Assembly: GCA_028065725.1 (NCBI GenBank)
Contig: JAPTVL010000173.1
Location: 1-64,000, forward strand
DNA: 64,000 nt
Direction of reading: 5' to 3'
DNA from: Betaproteobacteria bacterium
GTDB lineage: Bacteria > Pseudomonadota > Gammaproteobacteria > Burkholderiales > Rhodocyclaceae
The position numbers and the translations under genes were made by a program. Shown in pieces: positions 34,983 through 45,882 of the stretch. The stretch's first letter is position 1. Every line of letters starts with the position of its first letter. A model generated the notes under the pieces. The model was not told the DNA's origin, made no database searches, and saw only the letters and a list, made by a program, of their open reading frames with translations.

Positions 34983-37091
34983 TTAGACGCCCTTGGTGTC
35001 GATGTCGCCTTCCAGGCTCGGATAGCGCACATGGTCGACCATTTCCGTGATCTCCTTGCTCGGCGCCGGAGAGATCAGGCTGCCGATGATGATGCCAAGG
35101 AAGCCGGCGGGAATGCCGAAGGTGCCGGCCGAGATCGGAGCGATGTCCCACCACAGCGGTGCATTGACGCCGAAGAACGGATAGGTCATGTACATGTAGT
35201 AGGCACAGGTGCCCAGACCCATGCTCATGCCCAGCACCGCGCCGAGGTAGTTGGCACGTTTCCAGAACACCCCGCAGACCAGCGCCGGGAAGAAGCCCGA
35301 GGCTGCCAGCGAGAAGGCCGCACCGACCAGGAACAGGATGTCGCCCGGCTTCAGGCTGGTGACGTAGGCGGCACACAGCGCCACCACGAGCAACAGGCCC
35401 TTGGATACCGCCAGACGGCGCACCGTCGAGGCGTTCGGGTCGATCATCTTGTAGTACAGGTCGTGCGACATCGCGTTGGCGATGGTCAGCAGCAGGCCGT
35501 CAGCGGTAGACAGCGCCGCTGCCAGACCGCCGGCCGCCACGAGGCCCGAGATCACGTAGGGCAGGCCCGCGATTTCCGGGGTCGCCAGCACGATCAGGTC
35601 GCCGCCGAGGACGATTTCCGCCAGCTGCACGATGCCGTCCTTGTTGATGTCGGCAATGTTCATCAGCGTCTTGTCCACCGTGGCCCAGTTGCTGACCCAG
35701 GCCGGCAATGCCGAGAAACTCGACCCCACCAGGTTGCTATAGACCTCGTACTTGGCCAGGATGGCCAGGGCCGGTGCCGTGAAGTAGAGCAGGAAGATGA
35801 AGAACAGTCCCCAGAACACCGAGACGCGCGCTTCATGCACCGATGGCGTGGTGTAGTAGCGCATCAGGATGTGCGGTAGCGCCGCCGTGCCGATCATCAG
35901 GCAGGCGATCAGGGCGAGGAAGTTCTTCTTCGCCTTGCTGCGGTTCTTCTCGATCTCTTCCGGCGTCTTGCCACCTACCGCAAAGGCTTCGGCGTGGGCC
36001 TTGACCGGGGCGGCGCGAGCGCCGACGGCCTTCTCAGCAGTCCAGGCCTTCTTTGCCGCAGCCGCATCGGCCGGGAAGTCCTTGAGGGATTTCTCGGCAG
36101 CTTCGATGGCCTTCGGATCGGGCGTCGCTTCAGCCTTGAGGGCCGCGATCTTGTCGGCCAGCTTCTGCTTCTCGGCGGCGAGGAAGGTCGGACCACCAGA
36201 TTCCAGGCCTTTCAGCTTGGCATCGGCAGCGGCGGCACGCTCACGGAAAATGGCGCGCACCGACTCTTCCTTGGCGCCCTTGGGCGTGGCCTTGTCGTTG
36301 AACTCCTTTTCCAGCGCCGTAACCTTGGGCAGGGCAGAGGTGTAGGCGGTGATCTGCGGGATCGGGACGCCGGTGTGCTTCACCGACAGCCAGACTACCG
36401 GGATCATGTAGGCCACGATCAGGATGATGTACTGGGCCACCTGGGTCCAGGTCACCGCCTTCATGCCGCCGAGGAAGGAACATACCAGAATGCCGGCCAG
36501 ACCGACGAAGACGCCGACCTGGAACTCGAGGCCGGTGAAACGGCTGGTGATGATGCCGACGCCGTAAATCTGCGCGATCACGTAGGTGAAGGAGCAGGTG
36601 ATGGCGGCGATGACGCCGATCAGGCGCGGCAGGTGGCCGCCGAAACGCGCACCGAGGAAGTCCGGAATCGTGAACTGACCGAACTTGCGCAGGTAGGGCG
36701 CCAGCAGGATCGCCACCAGACAGTAGCCGCCGGTCCAGCCCAGCACGAAGGCGAGGCCGTCGTAGCCGGACAGGTAGAGCGTGCCGGCCATGCCGATGAA
36801 GCTGGCCGCGGACATCCAGTCGGCGCCGGTCGCCATGCCGTTGAACAGCGCAGGTACGCGCCGGCCGGCAACGTAGTACTCGCCGACGTCCGCCGTCTTC
36901 GACATGAAGCCGATGCCGGCATACAGCATGATGGTGGCGAACAGGAAGATGTAGCCGAGGACCTTGTTCGGCACGCCCATCTGTTCGAGGATGCCGACCA
37001 GGATGACGAAGGCAACGAAGCCACCGGTGTAGAAGCTGTAGTAACGCTTCAGGTTGGCGGCGAATTGCGATTGGGTGATTTGTCCGGCCAT
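34983..37091 (-). CDS. Sodium:solute symporter (VC_2705-type) with large cytoplasmic insertion
   Basis: 702 residues. About 13 TM helices with SSS signatures (AGRRVPALFNGMATGADWMS, LPHILMRYYTTPSVHEARVS). An insertion of roughly 120 residues (about 265-390) between helices is rich in Ala, Lys and Glu (RERAAAADAKLKG, AEKQKLADKIAALKAEA) and predicted to be coiled coil. An EF-hand-like loop (DINKDGIVQLAEI) occurs later. It is preceded by a 1-bp-spaced DUF4212 gene; DUF4212/symporter pairs transport acetate or other carboxylates. The ATG 37091 is chosen over an extended start. Likely regulated by the adjacent two-component system. Confidence 0.93.
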   Translation of the reverse strand: MAGQITQSQFAANLKRYYSFYTGGFVAFVILVGILEQMGVPNKVLGYIFLFATIMLYAGIGFMSKTADVGEYYVAGRRVPALFNGMATGADWMSAASFIGMAGTLYLSGYDGLAFVLGWTGGYCLVAILLAPYLRKFGQFTIPDFLGARFGGHLPRLIGVIAAITCSFTYVIAQIYGVGIITSRFTGLEFQVGVFVGLAGILVCSFLGGMKAVTWTQVAQYIILIVAYMIPVVWLSVKHTGVPIPQITAYTSALPKVTALEKEFNDKATPKGAKEESVRAIFRERAAAADAKLKGLESGGPTFLAAEKQKLADKIAALKAEATPDPKAIEAAEKSLKDFPADAAAAKKAWTAEKAVGARAAPVKAHAEAFAVGGKTPEEIEKNRSKAKKNFLALIACLMIGTAALPHILMRYYTTPSVHEARVSVFWGLFFIFLLYFTAPALAILAKYEVYSNLVGSSFSALPAWVSNWATVDKTLMNIADINKDGIVQLAEIVLGGDLIVLATPEIAGLPYVISGLVAAGGLAAALSTADGLLLTIANAMSHDLYYKMIDPNASTVRRLAVSKGLLLVVALCAAYVTSLKPGDILFLVGAAFSLAASGFFPALVCGVFWKRANYLGAVLGMSMGLGTCAYYMYMTYPFFGVNAPLWWDIAPISAGTFGIPAGFLGIIIGSLISPAPSKEITEMVDHVRYPSLEGDIDTKGV

Positions 37092-37092
37092 G

Positions 37093-37356
37093 TTAGTCGA
37101 GCTCCCCTTCATGGACGCCGTATTCCTTGTCCAGGTTGTTCATGTAGTGGGCGTAGTACCAAATGATGGCTACGTAGATGATCAACGAGCCCTGCGCCGA
37201 CATGTAGAAGCCCAGAGGGCCGATGATGTGGATGTCGTTGAGTTCGCGGGCAAACCAGCCCATGACGAACGTGGCCACAAACCAGAGGACAAGCAGGACC
37301 GTGCTTATCTTCAGGTTTATGTTCCAGTACTGCTTGTGCTTCTCCGTGAGTTGCAT
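37093..37356 (-). CDS. DUF4212 small symporter subunit
   Basis: 87 residues with two membrane helices (TVLLVLWFVATFVMGWFA and GPLGFYMSAQGSLIIYVAIIWYY) and the conserved tail NNLDKEYGV. DUF4212 proteins are always encoded just upstream of VC_2705-type symporters and are taken to be their small subunit. A strong GGAGGAG ribosome site precedes the ATG. A 24-nt hairpin (37381-37402, GGCGAAC/GTTCGCC) is in the leader and might protect or attenuate the mRNA. Confidence 0.92.
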   Translation of the reverse strand: MQLTEKHKQYWNINLKISTVLLVLWFVATFVMGWFARELNDIHIIGPLGFYMSAQGSLIIYVAIIWYYAHYMNNLDKEYGVHEGELD

Positions 37357-37510
37357 TTAGCACTCCTCCTTTTTGGCTTTGCGGCGAACCGGAACAGTTC
37401 GCCGTTCCTGAGGCGCACGCCGGGGTTCCCCTGTGTCGTGCGCCTACCGTGTTCCCGGAACATTGCGAAGGTTATAGATCACCGTCAATTGCCCCAAGAT
37501 GCCGCATTGT

Positions 37511-37550
37511 CTGTCAGCTATCCTGACGGGAAGCTTACAGGCTTGCTTAC
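37511..37550 (-). promoter_or_regulatory. Imperfect GTAAG/GTCAG direct repeats upstream of DUF4212-symporter
   Basis: On the minus strand GTAAG (37550-37546), GTAAG (37538-37534), GTCAG (37527-37523) and GACAG (37515-37511) lie 11 or 12 bp apart, about 160 bp before the DUF4212 gene. They resemble the four exact GTAAG repeats in front of actP. The first overlaps the end of the histidine-kinase gene. Confidence 0.5.
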
Positions 37551-39070
37551 AGGCCGATCGGGAAGCTTCCGGCGGCCGAACTGTGCGCGCGTGGTTTGCT
37601 GGCTTCGGCCACCCGCTGGCGCGGGAAGCTGACGCGAAACAGGCTGCCATGACCGCCGCTGCCTTCCAGCAGATCAATCTTTGCCTGGTGCAGTTCGGCA
37701 ATCTCGGCGGCGATCGGCAGGCCCAGGCCGCTGCCCTCGGCATCGGTGCCCAGCACTCGGTAGAAGCGCTCGAAGACGCTGCTGCGTTCTTCGGCCGGAA
37801 TGCCGATGCCGTTATCCTCGACCTCGATCACCGCCAGGCGCTCGGCGCGGGTGCGCACCGTGACATGACCGCCGGACGGCGTGTACTTGATGGCGTTGTC
37901 TAGCAGATTGGTCAGCAGTTCGCGCAGCAGCAGGGGCACGCCGTTGATCATCAGCTGACAGCCGCAATCCTCGTAACCGAGATCGATGCGCTTGGCCAGC
38001 GCGCGCACTACCCAGTCTTCGGTCACACTGCGCGCCAGCGCATCAAGGTTGAGCGGCACCACGTTGTGCAGCTTTTCATGGCTGGCTTCGGCGCGTGCCA
38101 GCATCAGCAGCTGGTTGATCAGGTGCGAGGCGCGGTCGGTGCTTTCGGCGATCAACTGCAGTGCAAGGCGCATCTGCGCCGGGTCGGTTTCCGACAGCGC
38201 AATCTCGGTCTGGGTCTTGAGGCCGGTCAGCGGCGTGCGCATCTGGTGCGCGGCTTGCGCGATGAAGCGCTGCTGCGCCTGCAGGTTTTCTTCGAGGCGC
38301 CGCATCATCTGGTTGAAGGCCACCACCACCGGGCGCACCTCGTCGGGGACGCGCGTAACCGGGATCGGCGACAGGTCGGACGGGCGGCGGCGATGGATGC
38401 GGTCCTGCAGCAGGCGCAGCGGCGCAATGCCGCGCGAGAGACCCATATAGACCAGGATCACCGCGAGCGGGATGATGGCGAATTGCGGCAGCAGCACGCC
38501 CGAAATGATGCTGGAAGCCAGTGCCTCGCGCTTCTTCATGGTCTCGGCGACTTGTACCACGGCCGGCGACTGTCCGCTTGCTACCGGAATGAAGGCGTAG
38601 GCGATGCGGACGGCATCGGCGTTGATCCGGTCGTCGCGAAACAGCACCTTGCCGGCCTGCATTTTGGCCGGCAGCGGTGGCCAGGGTATTTCCTTGTCGC
38701 CCTGGACGATTTTCGTATTGGGACCCACCACCTGATAAAACAGCGCATCGGCGTCGTCGGTACGCAGCAGGGTGCGGGCCGAAGCCGGCAGATTGACCGT
38801 GACCCGGTCGCCCTCGATTTTCATCAATTGCACGATGGCGCCGACCTTGTCCGCCAGCTGCTGATCGTAAGGCTGGTTGGCGATGTAGCTGGCGACGTGA
38901 TTGGTGGCCGCGATCGAGATCGGCCACAGCAGCAACAAGGGGGCCAGCATCCAGTCGAGGATTTCGCCGAACAGCGAATTCGGGTATTCGAAACTGACGA
39001 AGGGATTGCTGCCGCGCACGCCTGCAACTGCAGACTTCTTTGTGCCGCCTTTTGCGTCAGGATTTGCCAT
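37547..39070 (-). CDS. TctE-like sensor histidine kinase
   Basis: 507 residues. TM helix near residues 38-60, a periplasmic region of about 130 residues (2CSK_N-like, with DDADALFYQVVG), a second TM (SGVLLPQFAIIPLAVILVYMGLS), HAMP, HisKA with QAAHQMRTPLTGL (His about 275) and HATPase with the N box NLLDNAIKYTPSGG, G1 VEDNGIGIP and G2 GSGLGLPI. Tct-type kinases sense carboxylates. It overlaps the regulator gene by 14 bp. Position next to a carboxylate symporter suggests control of uptake. The start ATG 39070 is within the regulator 3' end. Confidence 0.93.
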   Translation of the reverse strand: MANPDAKGGTKKSAVAGVRGSNPFVSFEYPNSLFGEILDWMLAPLLLLWPISIAATNHVASYIANQPYDQQLADKVGAIVQLMKIEGDRVTVNLPASARTLLRTDDADALFYQVVGPNTKIVQGDKEIPWPPLPAKMQAGKVLFRDDRINADAVRIAYAFIPVASGQSPAVVQVAETMKKREALASSIISGVLLPQFAIIPLAVILVYMGLSRGIAPLRLLQDRIHRRRPSDLSPIPVTRVPDEVRPVVVAFNQMMRRLEENLQAQQRFIAQAAHQMRTPLTGLKTQTEIALSETDPAQMRLALQLIAESTDRASHLINQLLMLARAEASHEKLHNVVPLNLDALARSVTEDWVVRALAKRIDLGYEDCGCQLMINGVPLLLRELLTNLLDNAIKYTPSGGHVTVRTRAERLAVIEVEDNGIGIPAEERSSVFERFYRVLGTDAEGSGLGLPIAAEIAELHQAKIDLLEGSGGHGSLFRVSFPRQRVAEASKPRAHSSAAGSFPIGL

Positions 39071-39743
39071 TCGCCGATTCTGCCGGTTTCTCCAGGCAAT
39101 AGCCGAGACCGCGCACCGTCGTGATGCGTGCGCCGCCAGGCTCGAGTTTCTTGCGTAGTCTATGGATATAGACCTCGATGGCGTTGTTGCTGACTTCCTC
39201 GCCCCAGCTGCACAGCTGGTCGACCAGCTGGTCCTTGCCCACCAGGCGTCCGGCACGCAGCAGCAGGATCTCGAGCAGCCCCAGTTCGCGCGCCGAAAGC
39301 TCGACGATCTCGTCATTCAAACGCGCGATGCGTTCGGATTGGTCGTAGGACAGGGCGCCGACCTCGATGCGCGTCGGGTTGCCGGTGCCGCGCCGGGTCA
39401 GCGCGCGAATCCGGGCGAACAGCTCGGGCAGCGCGAATGGCTTGGTCAGGTAATCGTCGGCGCCGGCATCCAGCCCGCGCACCCGGTCCTCGACACCGTC
39501 CTGCGCCGTCAGCACCAGTACCGGCGTGGTTACCTTGCGTGCACGCAGGCGCTTGAGTACCTCGATGCCGGTCAGGCGCGGCAGGCCGAGGTCGAGCAGG
39601 AGCAGGTCATACTGTTGCGAGAGCAGGGCGGTGTCGGCATCGGCACCGTTATTGACGTGATCGACTGCGTAGCCGGACTTGCGCAAGGCGGCGATAAGGC
39701 CCTGGGAAATGATGCGATCATCCTCGGCCAGCAGTATTCTCAT
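39057..39743 (-). CDS. OmpR-family response regulator (TctD-like)
   Basis: 228 residues. Receiver domain with DD at residues 8-9, phospho-acceptor Asp51 in LLLLDLGLP and conserved Lys101-region in YLTKPF; C-terminal winged helix with LVDQLCSWGEEVSNNAIEVYIHRLRKKL. Direct repeats of GTAAG at 11 bp upstream of actP and, less perfectly, upstream of the DUF4212 operon fit OmpR-type binding, so both symporter operons may be its targets. Confidence 0.95.
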   Translation of the reverse strand: MRILLAEDDRIISQGLIAALRKSGYAVDHVNNGADADTALLSQQYDLLLLDLGLPRLTGIEVLKRLRARKVTTPVLVLTAQDGVEDRVRGLDAGADDYLTKPFALPELFARIRALTRRGTGNPTRIEVGALSYDQSERIARLNDEIVELSARELGLLEILLLRAGRLVGKDQLVDQLCSWGEEVSNNAIEVYIHRLRKKLEPGGARITTVRGLGYCLEKPAESANGKS

Positions 39744-39790
39744 GGGCTATCGCCGCGAGCAGGCCTGCGATCGAATGCAGCGGGACGCCA

Positions 39791-40294
39791 TCATGCCTTC
39801 GGCAGTCGCGCGCTGACGCCGGCCCAGTACTCGTCGGCCTTTCTCTTGCCGGCCATGGCCTGAATGACATCGCGGCATTTCTCCAGAGCGGTTGTCAGCG
39901 CGGGAAGATCCTTGGCCTTTTCGATCATCGTCGTCAGGTCATCGGCCGAAGGCCCCAGATAGGTGACCAGGGCGCGGCAGGCAAAGCGCGAGGCGGAAAT
40001 CATCGATACCTCGACCTCAGGTGCCGCGGTCGCGGTCGCGGGCGCGGCAGCCGTAGCGGCAGGAGCAGGCGCTGTCTGGCCACCGCTGACGATCTCGATA
40101 TAACCGTCCGCCAGCAGATTGTTGAGAATGCCTTCGCTGGTCGGGTGGGAATTTTTCGCCAGCAACTCGCGGCGGGTGGTCTTGTCGTCAACCATGATCA
40201 GCATCGTGCGCTCGCGCAGGCCAAGCCGGTTGGCACGGGTTGCTATTTCGGTGCGCCCCTTTTCTGTCTTTCGATATATGCCGCTGCCACTCAT
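39791..40294 (-). CDS. Hypothetical protein (167 aa) with Ala/Pro linker
   Basis: 167 residues. An N-terminal basic segment (SGIYRKTEKGRTEIATRANRLGLRERTMLIMVDDK) resembles a winged-helix-like fold seen in small betaproteobacterial proteins. A low-complexity Ala/Pro/Thr linker is near residues 75-98, followed by an alpha-helical C-terminal half (DDLTTMIEKAKDLPALTTALEKC). No membrane segment. I do not recognise the family with certainty. The ATG 40294 has GGGGAACTCC upstream. Confidence 0.75.
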   Translation of the reverse strand: MSGSGIYRKTEKGRTEIATRANRLGLRERTMLIMVDDKTTRRELLAKNSHPTSEGILNNLLADGYIEIVSGGQTAPAPAATAAAPATATAAPEVEVSMISASRFACRALVTYLGPSADDLTTMIEKAKDLPALTTALEKCRDVIQAMAGKRKADEYWAGVSARLPKA

Positions 40295-40436
40295 GGAGTT
40301 CCCCTGCCGCAAATAATTGTGTCGAAATAATAGCCTGTTCGCCGCTGCCACGGATATTACTTTTTCAGGCCGGACACAATGTTTCCAGCCGACAAGGAAT
40401 TGGCGCGGCGCAGCAAGGCAATGCGCAATTCGGTGA

Positions 40437-40469
40437 ACGAAAAAGCCCGGCCAAGAAGGCCGGGCTTTC
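40437..40469 (-). terminator. Terminator after groEL
   Basis: Minus-strand AAGCCCGGCC-TTCT-GGCCGGGCTT followed by TTTC. A second hairpin at 40499-40525 (GGGAGGAAACC with GGTTTCCTCCC) lies between it and the groEL stop. Confidence 0.9.
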
Positions 40470-40561
40470 GATAGCATACCCGGTAGGAAGGTGGGTAGCG
40501 GGAGGAAACCTGGGTTTCCTCCCGTTCCTTCCTTCACTGGATATGTAATCGGTAAAACTGA

Positions 40562-42226
<1,665 letters not shown>

Positions 42227-42294
42227 TTATATCTCCTTGAATTCTGTATCGATATGTCCCGGGCAGGGCCTGGGCACGGTATCCCCTGGCGGGA

Positions 42295-42585
42295 TCAGAG
42301 CTCGACTACGCCCATGATGTCTTCTTCACGCATGACCAGCAGCTCGTCGCCATCGACCTTGACGGTCTGGCCGGAGTACTTGCCGAACAGCACGCGATCG
42401 CCGACCTTCAGCGACATCGGGCGAATCTTGCCGTCGTCCTGGATCTTGCCGGCGCCGACAGCCTTGACTTCACCCTGATCGGGTTTCTCGGCGGCGTTGT
42501 CGGGAATGACGATGCCGGAAGCGGTTCTCTTCTCTTCTTCGAGGCGCTTGACGATAACGCGATCATGCAAAGGACGAATTTTCAT
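42295..42585 (-). CDS. groES: Co-chaperonin GroES
   Basis: 96 residues. [20 protein letters not shown] at the start, mobile loop and [17 protein letters not shown] at the end. Normal size. First gene of the groESL operon, with a GAGGAG ribosome site and a CIRCE operator 88 bp upstream. Confidence 0.99.
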   Translation of the reverse strand: MKIRPLHDRVIVKRLEEEKRTASGIVIPDNAAEKPDQGEVKAVGAGKIQDDGKIRPMSLKVGDRVLFGKYSGQTVKVDGDELLVMREEDIMGVVEL

Positions 42586-42672
42586 GGGGTTGATCTCCTC
42601 TAAACTGGGTTGGAACAGGGATAAGCGGCTGCGGCCCGGCCGCAGATCCGAATCGGGGGCGAGCGCAAATTA

Positions 42673-42699
42673 TTAGCACTCATCGCCAGCGAGTGCTAA
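42673..42699 (-). promoter_or_regulatory. CIRCE operator (HrcA)
   Basis: Perfect inverted repeat TTAGCACTC-N9-GAGTGCTAA in front of groES. HrcA represses groESL through this element and is released at high temperature. hrcA itself is not in the window. Confidence 0.97.
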
Positions 42700-42850
42700 T
42701 AGTAGTGCCTTCCTGTCGATTCTTCAAGAGGCCCATCGAAAGAAATTATCGGCCGCAGCCCAAGATGAGCGGATTGCAGCCTAAGCCGAGAGCCGACTTC
42801 CAGTGCTGGTGCGGGTTTAGGCCACGCCCACCCCGGAAACCCGCACCAGA

Positions 42851-43348
42851 TCAATATCCAGGTGACGATTTCGCATCGGGTTCAGACGAACCGGTCTTGG
42901 AAACCGCGGGCTGAAGCTCCGCAGTCACGCCTGAAAACTGCCATCCTTTGGAATCACGGGAGTAAATGGCGTCCGCTGCCTCATGTGACCCTGAAATCGC
43001 CTCGTTGTTTTGCTGTATCTCGGCCCGGCAGCGAAAGCGACCTTCAGACAACCGTTCACAGCTTCGCTTGAGCAATGTGATGCTTTGCAATCGCTGATGG
43101 CTCTCCACTAATTCTTTTGGACTCTTGTCACCCTGGGCAGTAGCAGCATGCTTTCGGTATGCCAAGGTCAATTCCTTGGCGGTCGGTTCACGATCCGAGA
43201 TCAGCCAGGCTATCGGAATGCTGACAAAAATGACCGACGCTGCAATCCACCACTTGATCCATTTTTGTATGGGTACGGAGATATCGTCATCCAAGGTTTG
43301 TGCATCGGGAACCGAAGGTGTGTGCCGGCCAGCATTTGCGGAAGTCAT
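42851..43348 (-). CDS. Single-pass membrane protein of unknown function
   Basis: 165 residues. N-terminal disordered region, one TM helix (WIKWWIAASVIFVSIPIAWLI, about residues 30-50) and a C-terminal region with CERLSEGRFRCRAEIQ, two cysteines that could form a disulfide, so this part probably faces the periplasm. ATG 43348 is chosen because GGAGG lies 10 bp upstream; a TTG further upstream overlaps the ribosome site. GC content is lower than neighbours, hinting at acquisition. No family recognised. Confidence 0.7.
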   Translation of the reverse strand: MTSANAGRHTPSVPDAQTLDDDISVPIQKWIKWWIAASVIFVSIPIAWLISDREPTAKELTLAYRKHAATAQGDKSPKELVESHQRLQSITLLKRSCERLSEGRFRCRAEIQQNNEAISGSHEAADAIYSRDSKGWQFSGVTAELQPAVSKTGSSEPDAKSSPGY

Positions 43349-43484
43349 GGCTTGATCCTCCAACGAAAATTATTGCAACTTTGGTGAGACCTTCGCATCG
43401 GCAAGGTCTTGGTCTGTGATACACCCGCCAACGTGCAACCAGAGCGGGTTCTTAAGGAGCGACGGCATGTTGTTTTGCTCAACT

Positions 43485-44066
43485 TCATTGCCCGGTTAAA
43501 GCATTGACTGGAACTCCTTCGCTGTTCACTGACACGACAGGAATATCGCGTTTCAAGCGGAGAAGTTCCTTAACCACGCCTCGCGAAAACAGACTTGGCA
43601 GTCCACCCGTTGCCAACGGGACGGCGATCTCGTCACATGCAAGTTCCTCGGCGGTATCCAGAATCGAAAAAATCACGTCGCCTTGTTTGAATATTCCCCG
43701 GAAGGCAATGTCATCCGGGAGCAAGGCTTGGCTTGCGTCTTCGATAAACGCCTGGGCACGTTCCGCCTGGAACTGGGCAATTTCCTGCTGGGTGCGGAAG
43801 CGCAACACCTGCCACTGGGTGATGGGTTCGCCCACATTGAGAAAGATCACTTCAACGGCATCGCCGTGTCGATGGCGCTGCACCGCATAGCGAACACCCC
43901 AGCGGGAATCCGCGTTGGCGTTGATGGGAATGAGGATGCGCAGGCTTACCTGGGCATTCGAGGCATGGTCGGCAGGACTCATCATGAATCTCCCTTGGGC
44001 GCTCGGAATCAACCCCGAGTCAGGTCCGACTTGGGGAGCCGCATGGGCATGGGTCGTGGGCATCAT
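43485..44066 (-). CDS. Universal stress protein family protein
   Basis: 193 residues. An extra N-terminal 35 residues precede a UspA fold starting SLRILIPINANADSRWGVRYAV; the nucleotide-binding strand and tail SLFSRGVVKELLRLKRDIPVVSV match the family ending G-S-V-(K)-PVV. The ATP-binding G-2x-G-9x-G(S/T) is degenerate (GLPSLFSRGVVK). Coupled through ATGA to the small membrane gene and the antiporter gene. It probably works with the transporter; USP domains often regulate Na+/H+ and Cl- exchangers. Confidence 0.8.
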   Translation of the reverse strand: MMPTTHAHAAPQVGPDSGLIPSAQGRFMMSPADHASNAQVSLRILIPINANADSRWGVRYAVQRHRHGDAVEVIFLNVGEPITQWQVLRFRTQQEIAQFQAERAQAFIEDASQALLPDDIAFRGIFKQGDVIFSILDTAEELACDEIAVPLATGGLPSLFSRGVVKELLRLKRDIPVVSVNSEGVPVNALTGQ

Positions 44067-44443
44067 TTGACCTCCAGCGTGCCGGCGCGATGCGCAAGTT
44101 GAGTGCGTTCAATTTCCAGATCGAGGTTGCGCCGTGTCCGTCGCAGGTAGAACGGGCCAATCAGCAGCAGCAGCAGGGGAAGCGCCGCGACAAGCTGAAA
44201 CAGATATTTCTCGATGGGGGTCAGAACGGCCGCGAATTCGCTATCGAAACGCAACACGTAAGTTGCAACGCCAACGCCAGCCAACAAGGCGATCCACTCG
44301 ACGAAATCAAAGTCGCCATTACGAGCACGCTGAAGTGATTTGCTCCATTGAGCCTCAGGCAGCTTGCGCAGGCCTGGATAGACAAGCAGCAGCAGGGACC
44401 GCTTCAGCACTTTGCCATTGAAGGGGGCAATGGACGTCTTCAT
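44063..44443 (-). CDS. Small membrane protein in antiporter operon
   Basis: 126 residues. Two membrane helices (DFVEWIALLAGVGVATYVLRF and LFQLVAALPLLLLLIGPFYL) and a charged C-terminal helix (RRTRRNLDLEIERTQLAHRAG). No family recognised. It overlaps the antiporter and the USP genes by 4 bp, so the three products likely act together. Confidence 0.75.
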   Translation of the reverse strand: MKTSIAPFNGKVLKRSLLLLVYPGLRKLPEAQWSKSLQRARNGDFDFVEWIALLAGVGVATYVLRFDSEFAAVLTPIEKYLFQLVAALPLLLLLIGPFYLRRTRRNLDLEIERTQLAHRAGTLEVK

Positions 44444-45711
44444 AGTCCCTGGAACGCAAAGACGGCAACGCAGGTTGGCGGCAGCGCGGCCAGAAACAGG
44501 CCCAACGGGCTGATCGCCTCGTCACGGAAATATCCCTTGAGAATCGAAAAGCCGGCAGGATTGGGCGCGTTGGCGATCACCGTCAGACCACCGCCCGTGA
44601 CGGCACCGGCGACCAGCGCATATTTGAACTCGGGTGTGATTCCCTCCACGAGCGAGCCCAGATAAGTCAATGCCGCGTTATCGGTAATCGCTGTGAGTGC
44701 CGTGGCGATGAAGTACAAGACCGTGTTGTCGACCCCGGATAGCGTCGGCTGCAGCCACCATTTCTGCAACCCGCCCAGGGTGACCAGTCCCGCCAGAAAG
44801 AATGCAACGAGCAAGCCCTCGCGCAGCATGAGCCGGTCCTGATGGCGTTTGTACGCTTCGGTAAAACCCAGGAAGAAGAGAAACAACCCCATGAATACGG
44901 CGGGGTGATGCGCAAATATCACTACGCCGATCAGAAACAGCAGATGCACGACGGTCACTGGAACAGGAACACTGCCGTCGGTGCGAGTCTTGGATTCGAC
45001 GTGAGCTTTCGAGGCCAATTCGCGGCGGAATAGCCAGGTCGCTACGGCTGCATTGATGACCACCGCAAATGCCGATTTCCAGCCGAAGTGGGCAATCATG
45101 AAAGCGGTGTCCCATTGCCATTTGGCCGCCACCATCAACACCGGTGGTGCAGCAAAGTTGGTCAGCGTTCCGCCAATCGAGATATTGACGAACAGAACGC
45201 CCAGGGTCGAGTATTGCAGGCGATCACTGAGATGGCGGGTGAAGTAGGCATCCCGCAGCAGAATCGCCGCCAGTGTCATGGCTGCCGGTTCGGTAATGAA
45301 CGATCCCAGAAGAGGGACCATCGACAGACACAAGAAATAGACCGCGTGGGCCGGAGAAAATGGCAAGAGCCTTGCAACGGCTTTTACCAGGGCCTGAATG
45401 GATTGCAGGATGGGGCGGCTGGCCGCGATCACCATGATCACGAATACGAACATTGGCTCGGTGAAATTGCGATCATCAAGGTAGCCCACTGTTGCGTCAC
45501 GGCCGGACAGCGCAAACAGGGCGGCAATCAGTACAAAGGCCCAAAAACCAAAAACGACTTCCACTTCGCCGAGCAAATGCCATAGACCGGCATGCTTGGG
45601 CTGGAGATGGGCGAGATGGGCAAAGAACTTGGTCGAGAAGGTATGAACTACCGCGATAGCGAAGATGCCAGCGGCAATCAATTCCGGATTGGTCGGTACA
45701 ACAAAAGTCAT
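44440..45711 (-). CDS. Putative Na+/H+ antiporter
   Basis: 423 residues with about eleven membrane helices. Motifs such as GSFITEPAAMTLAAILL, NISIGGTLTNFAAPPVLMVA and ITDNAALTYLGSLV recall the Na_H_antiport_3/arsenite-permease-like ion transporter superfamily (NhaD/ArsB-type). Exchange of Na+ for protons is inferred from family only. A ATG at 45711 was chosen as the hydrophobic N-terminus begins just after; an upstream frame to 45801 lacks typical sequence. First gene of a three-gene operon, divergent from the MASE1 kinase. Confidence 0.8.
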   Translation of the reverse strand: MTFVVPTNPELIAAGIFAIAVVHTFSTKFFAHLAHLQPKHAGLWHLLGEVEVVFGFWAFVLIAALFALSGRDATVGYLDDRNFTEPMFVFVIMVIAASRPILQSIQALVKAVARLLPFSPAHAVYFLCLSMVPLLGSFITEPAAMTLAAILLRDAYFTRHLSDRLQYSTLGVLFVNISIGGTLTNFAAPPVLMVAAKWQWDTAFMIAHFGWKSAFAVVINAAVATWLFRRELASKAHVESKTRTDGSVPVPVTVVHLLFLIGVVIFAHHPAVFMGLFLFFLGFTEAYKRHQDRLMLREGLLVAFFLAGLVTLGGLQKWWLQPTLSGVDNTVLYFIATALTAITDNAALTYLGSLVEGITPEFKYALVAGAVTGGGLTVIANAPNPAGFSILKGYFRDEAISPLGLFLAALPPTCVAVFAFQGL

Positions 45712-45882
45712 GCGAAGAGCGACGGGGCGCGTGAAATGAATGCGCTGATGGTAAGAACTCTTGGCACGAAGCGAAATTCGGGCGAGCGCGTACGGGGACA
45801 AGCTGCTTGCCTCGTTTCAGCGATCCCAGTTTTCCTATGCCCTGACAGGTTTTCAGGTAAAACTACGTGAAACCCTTAGGGG

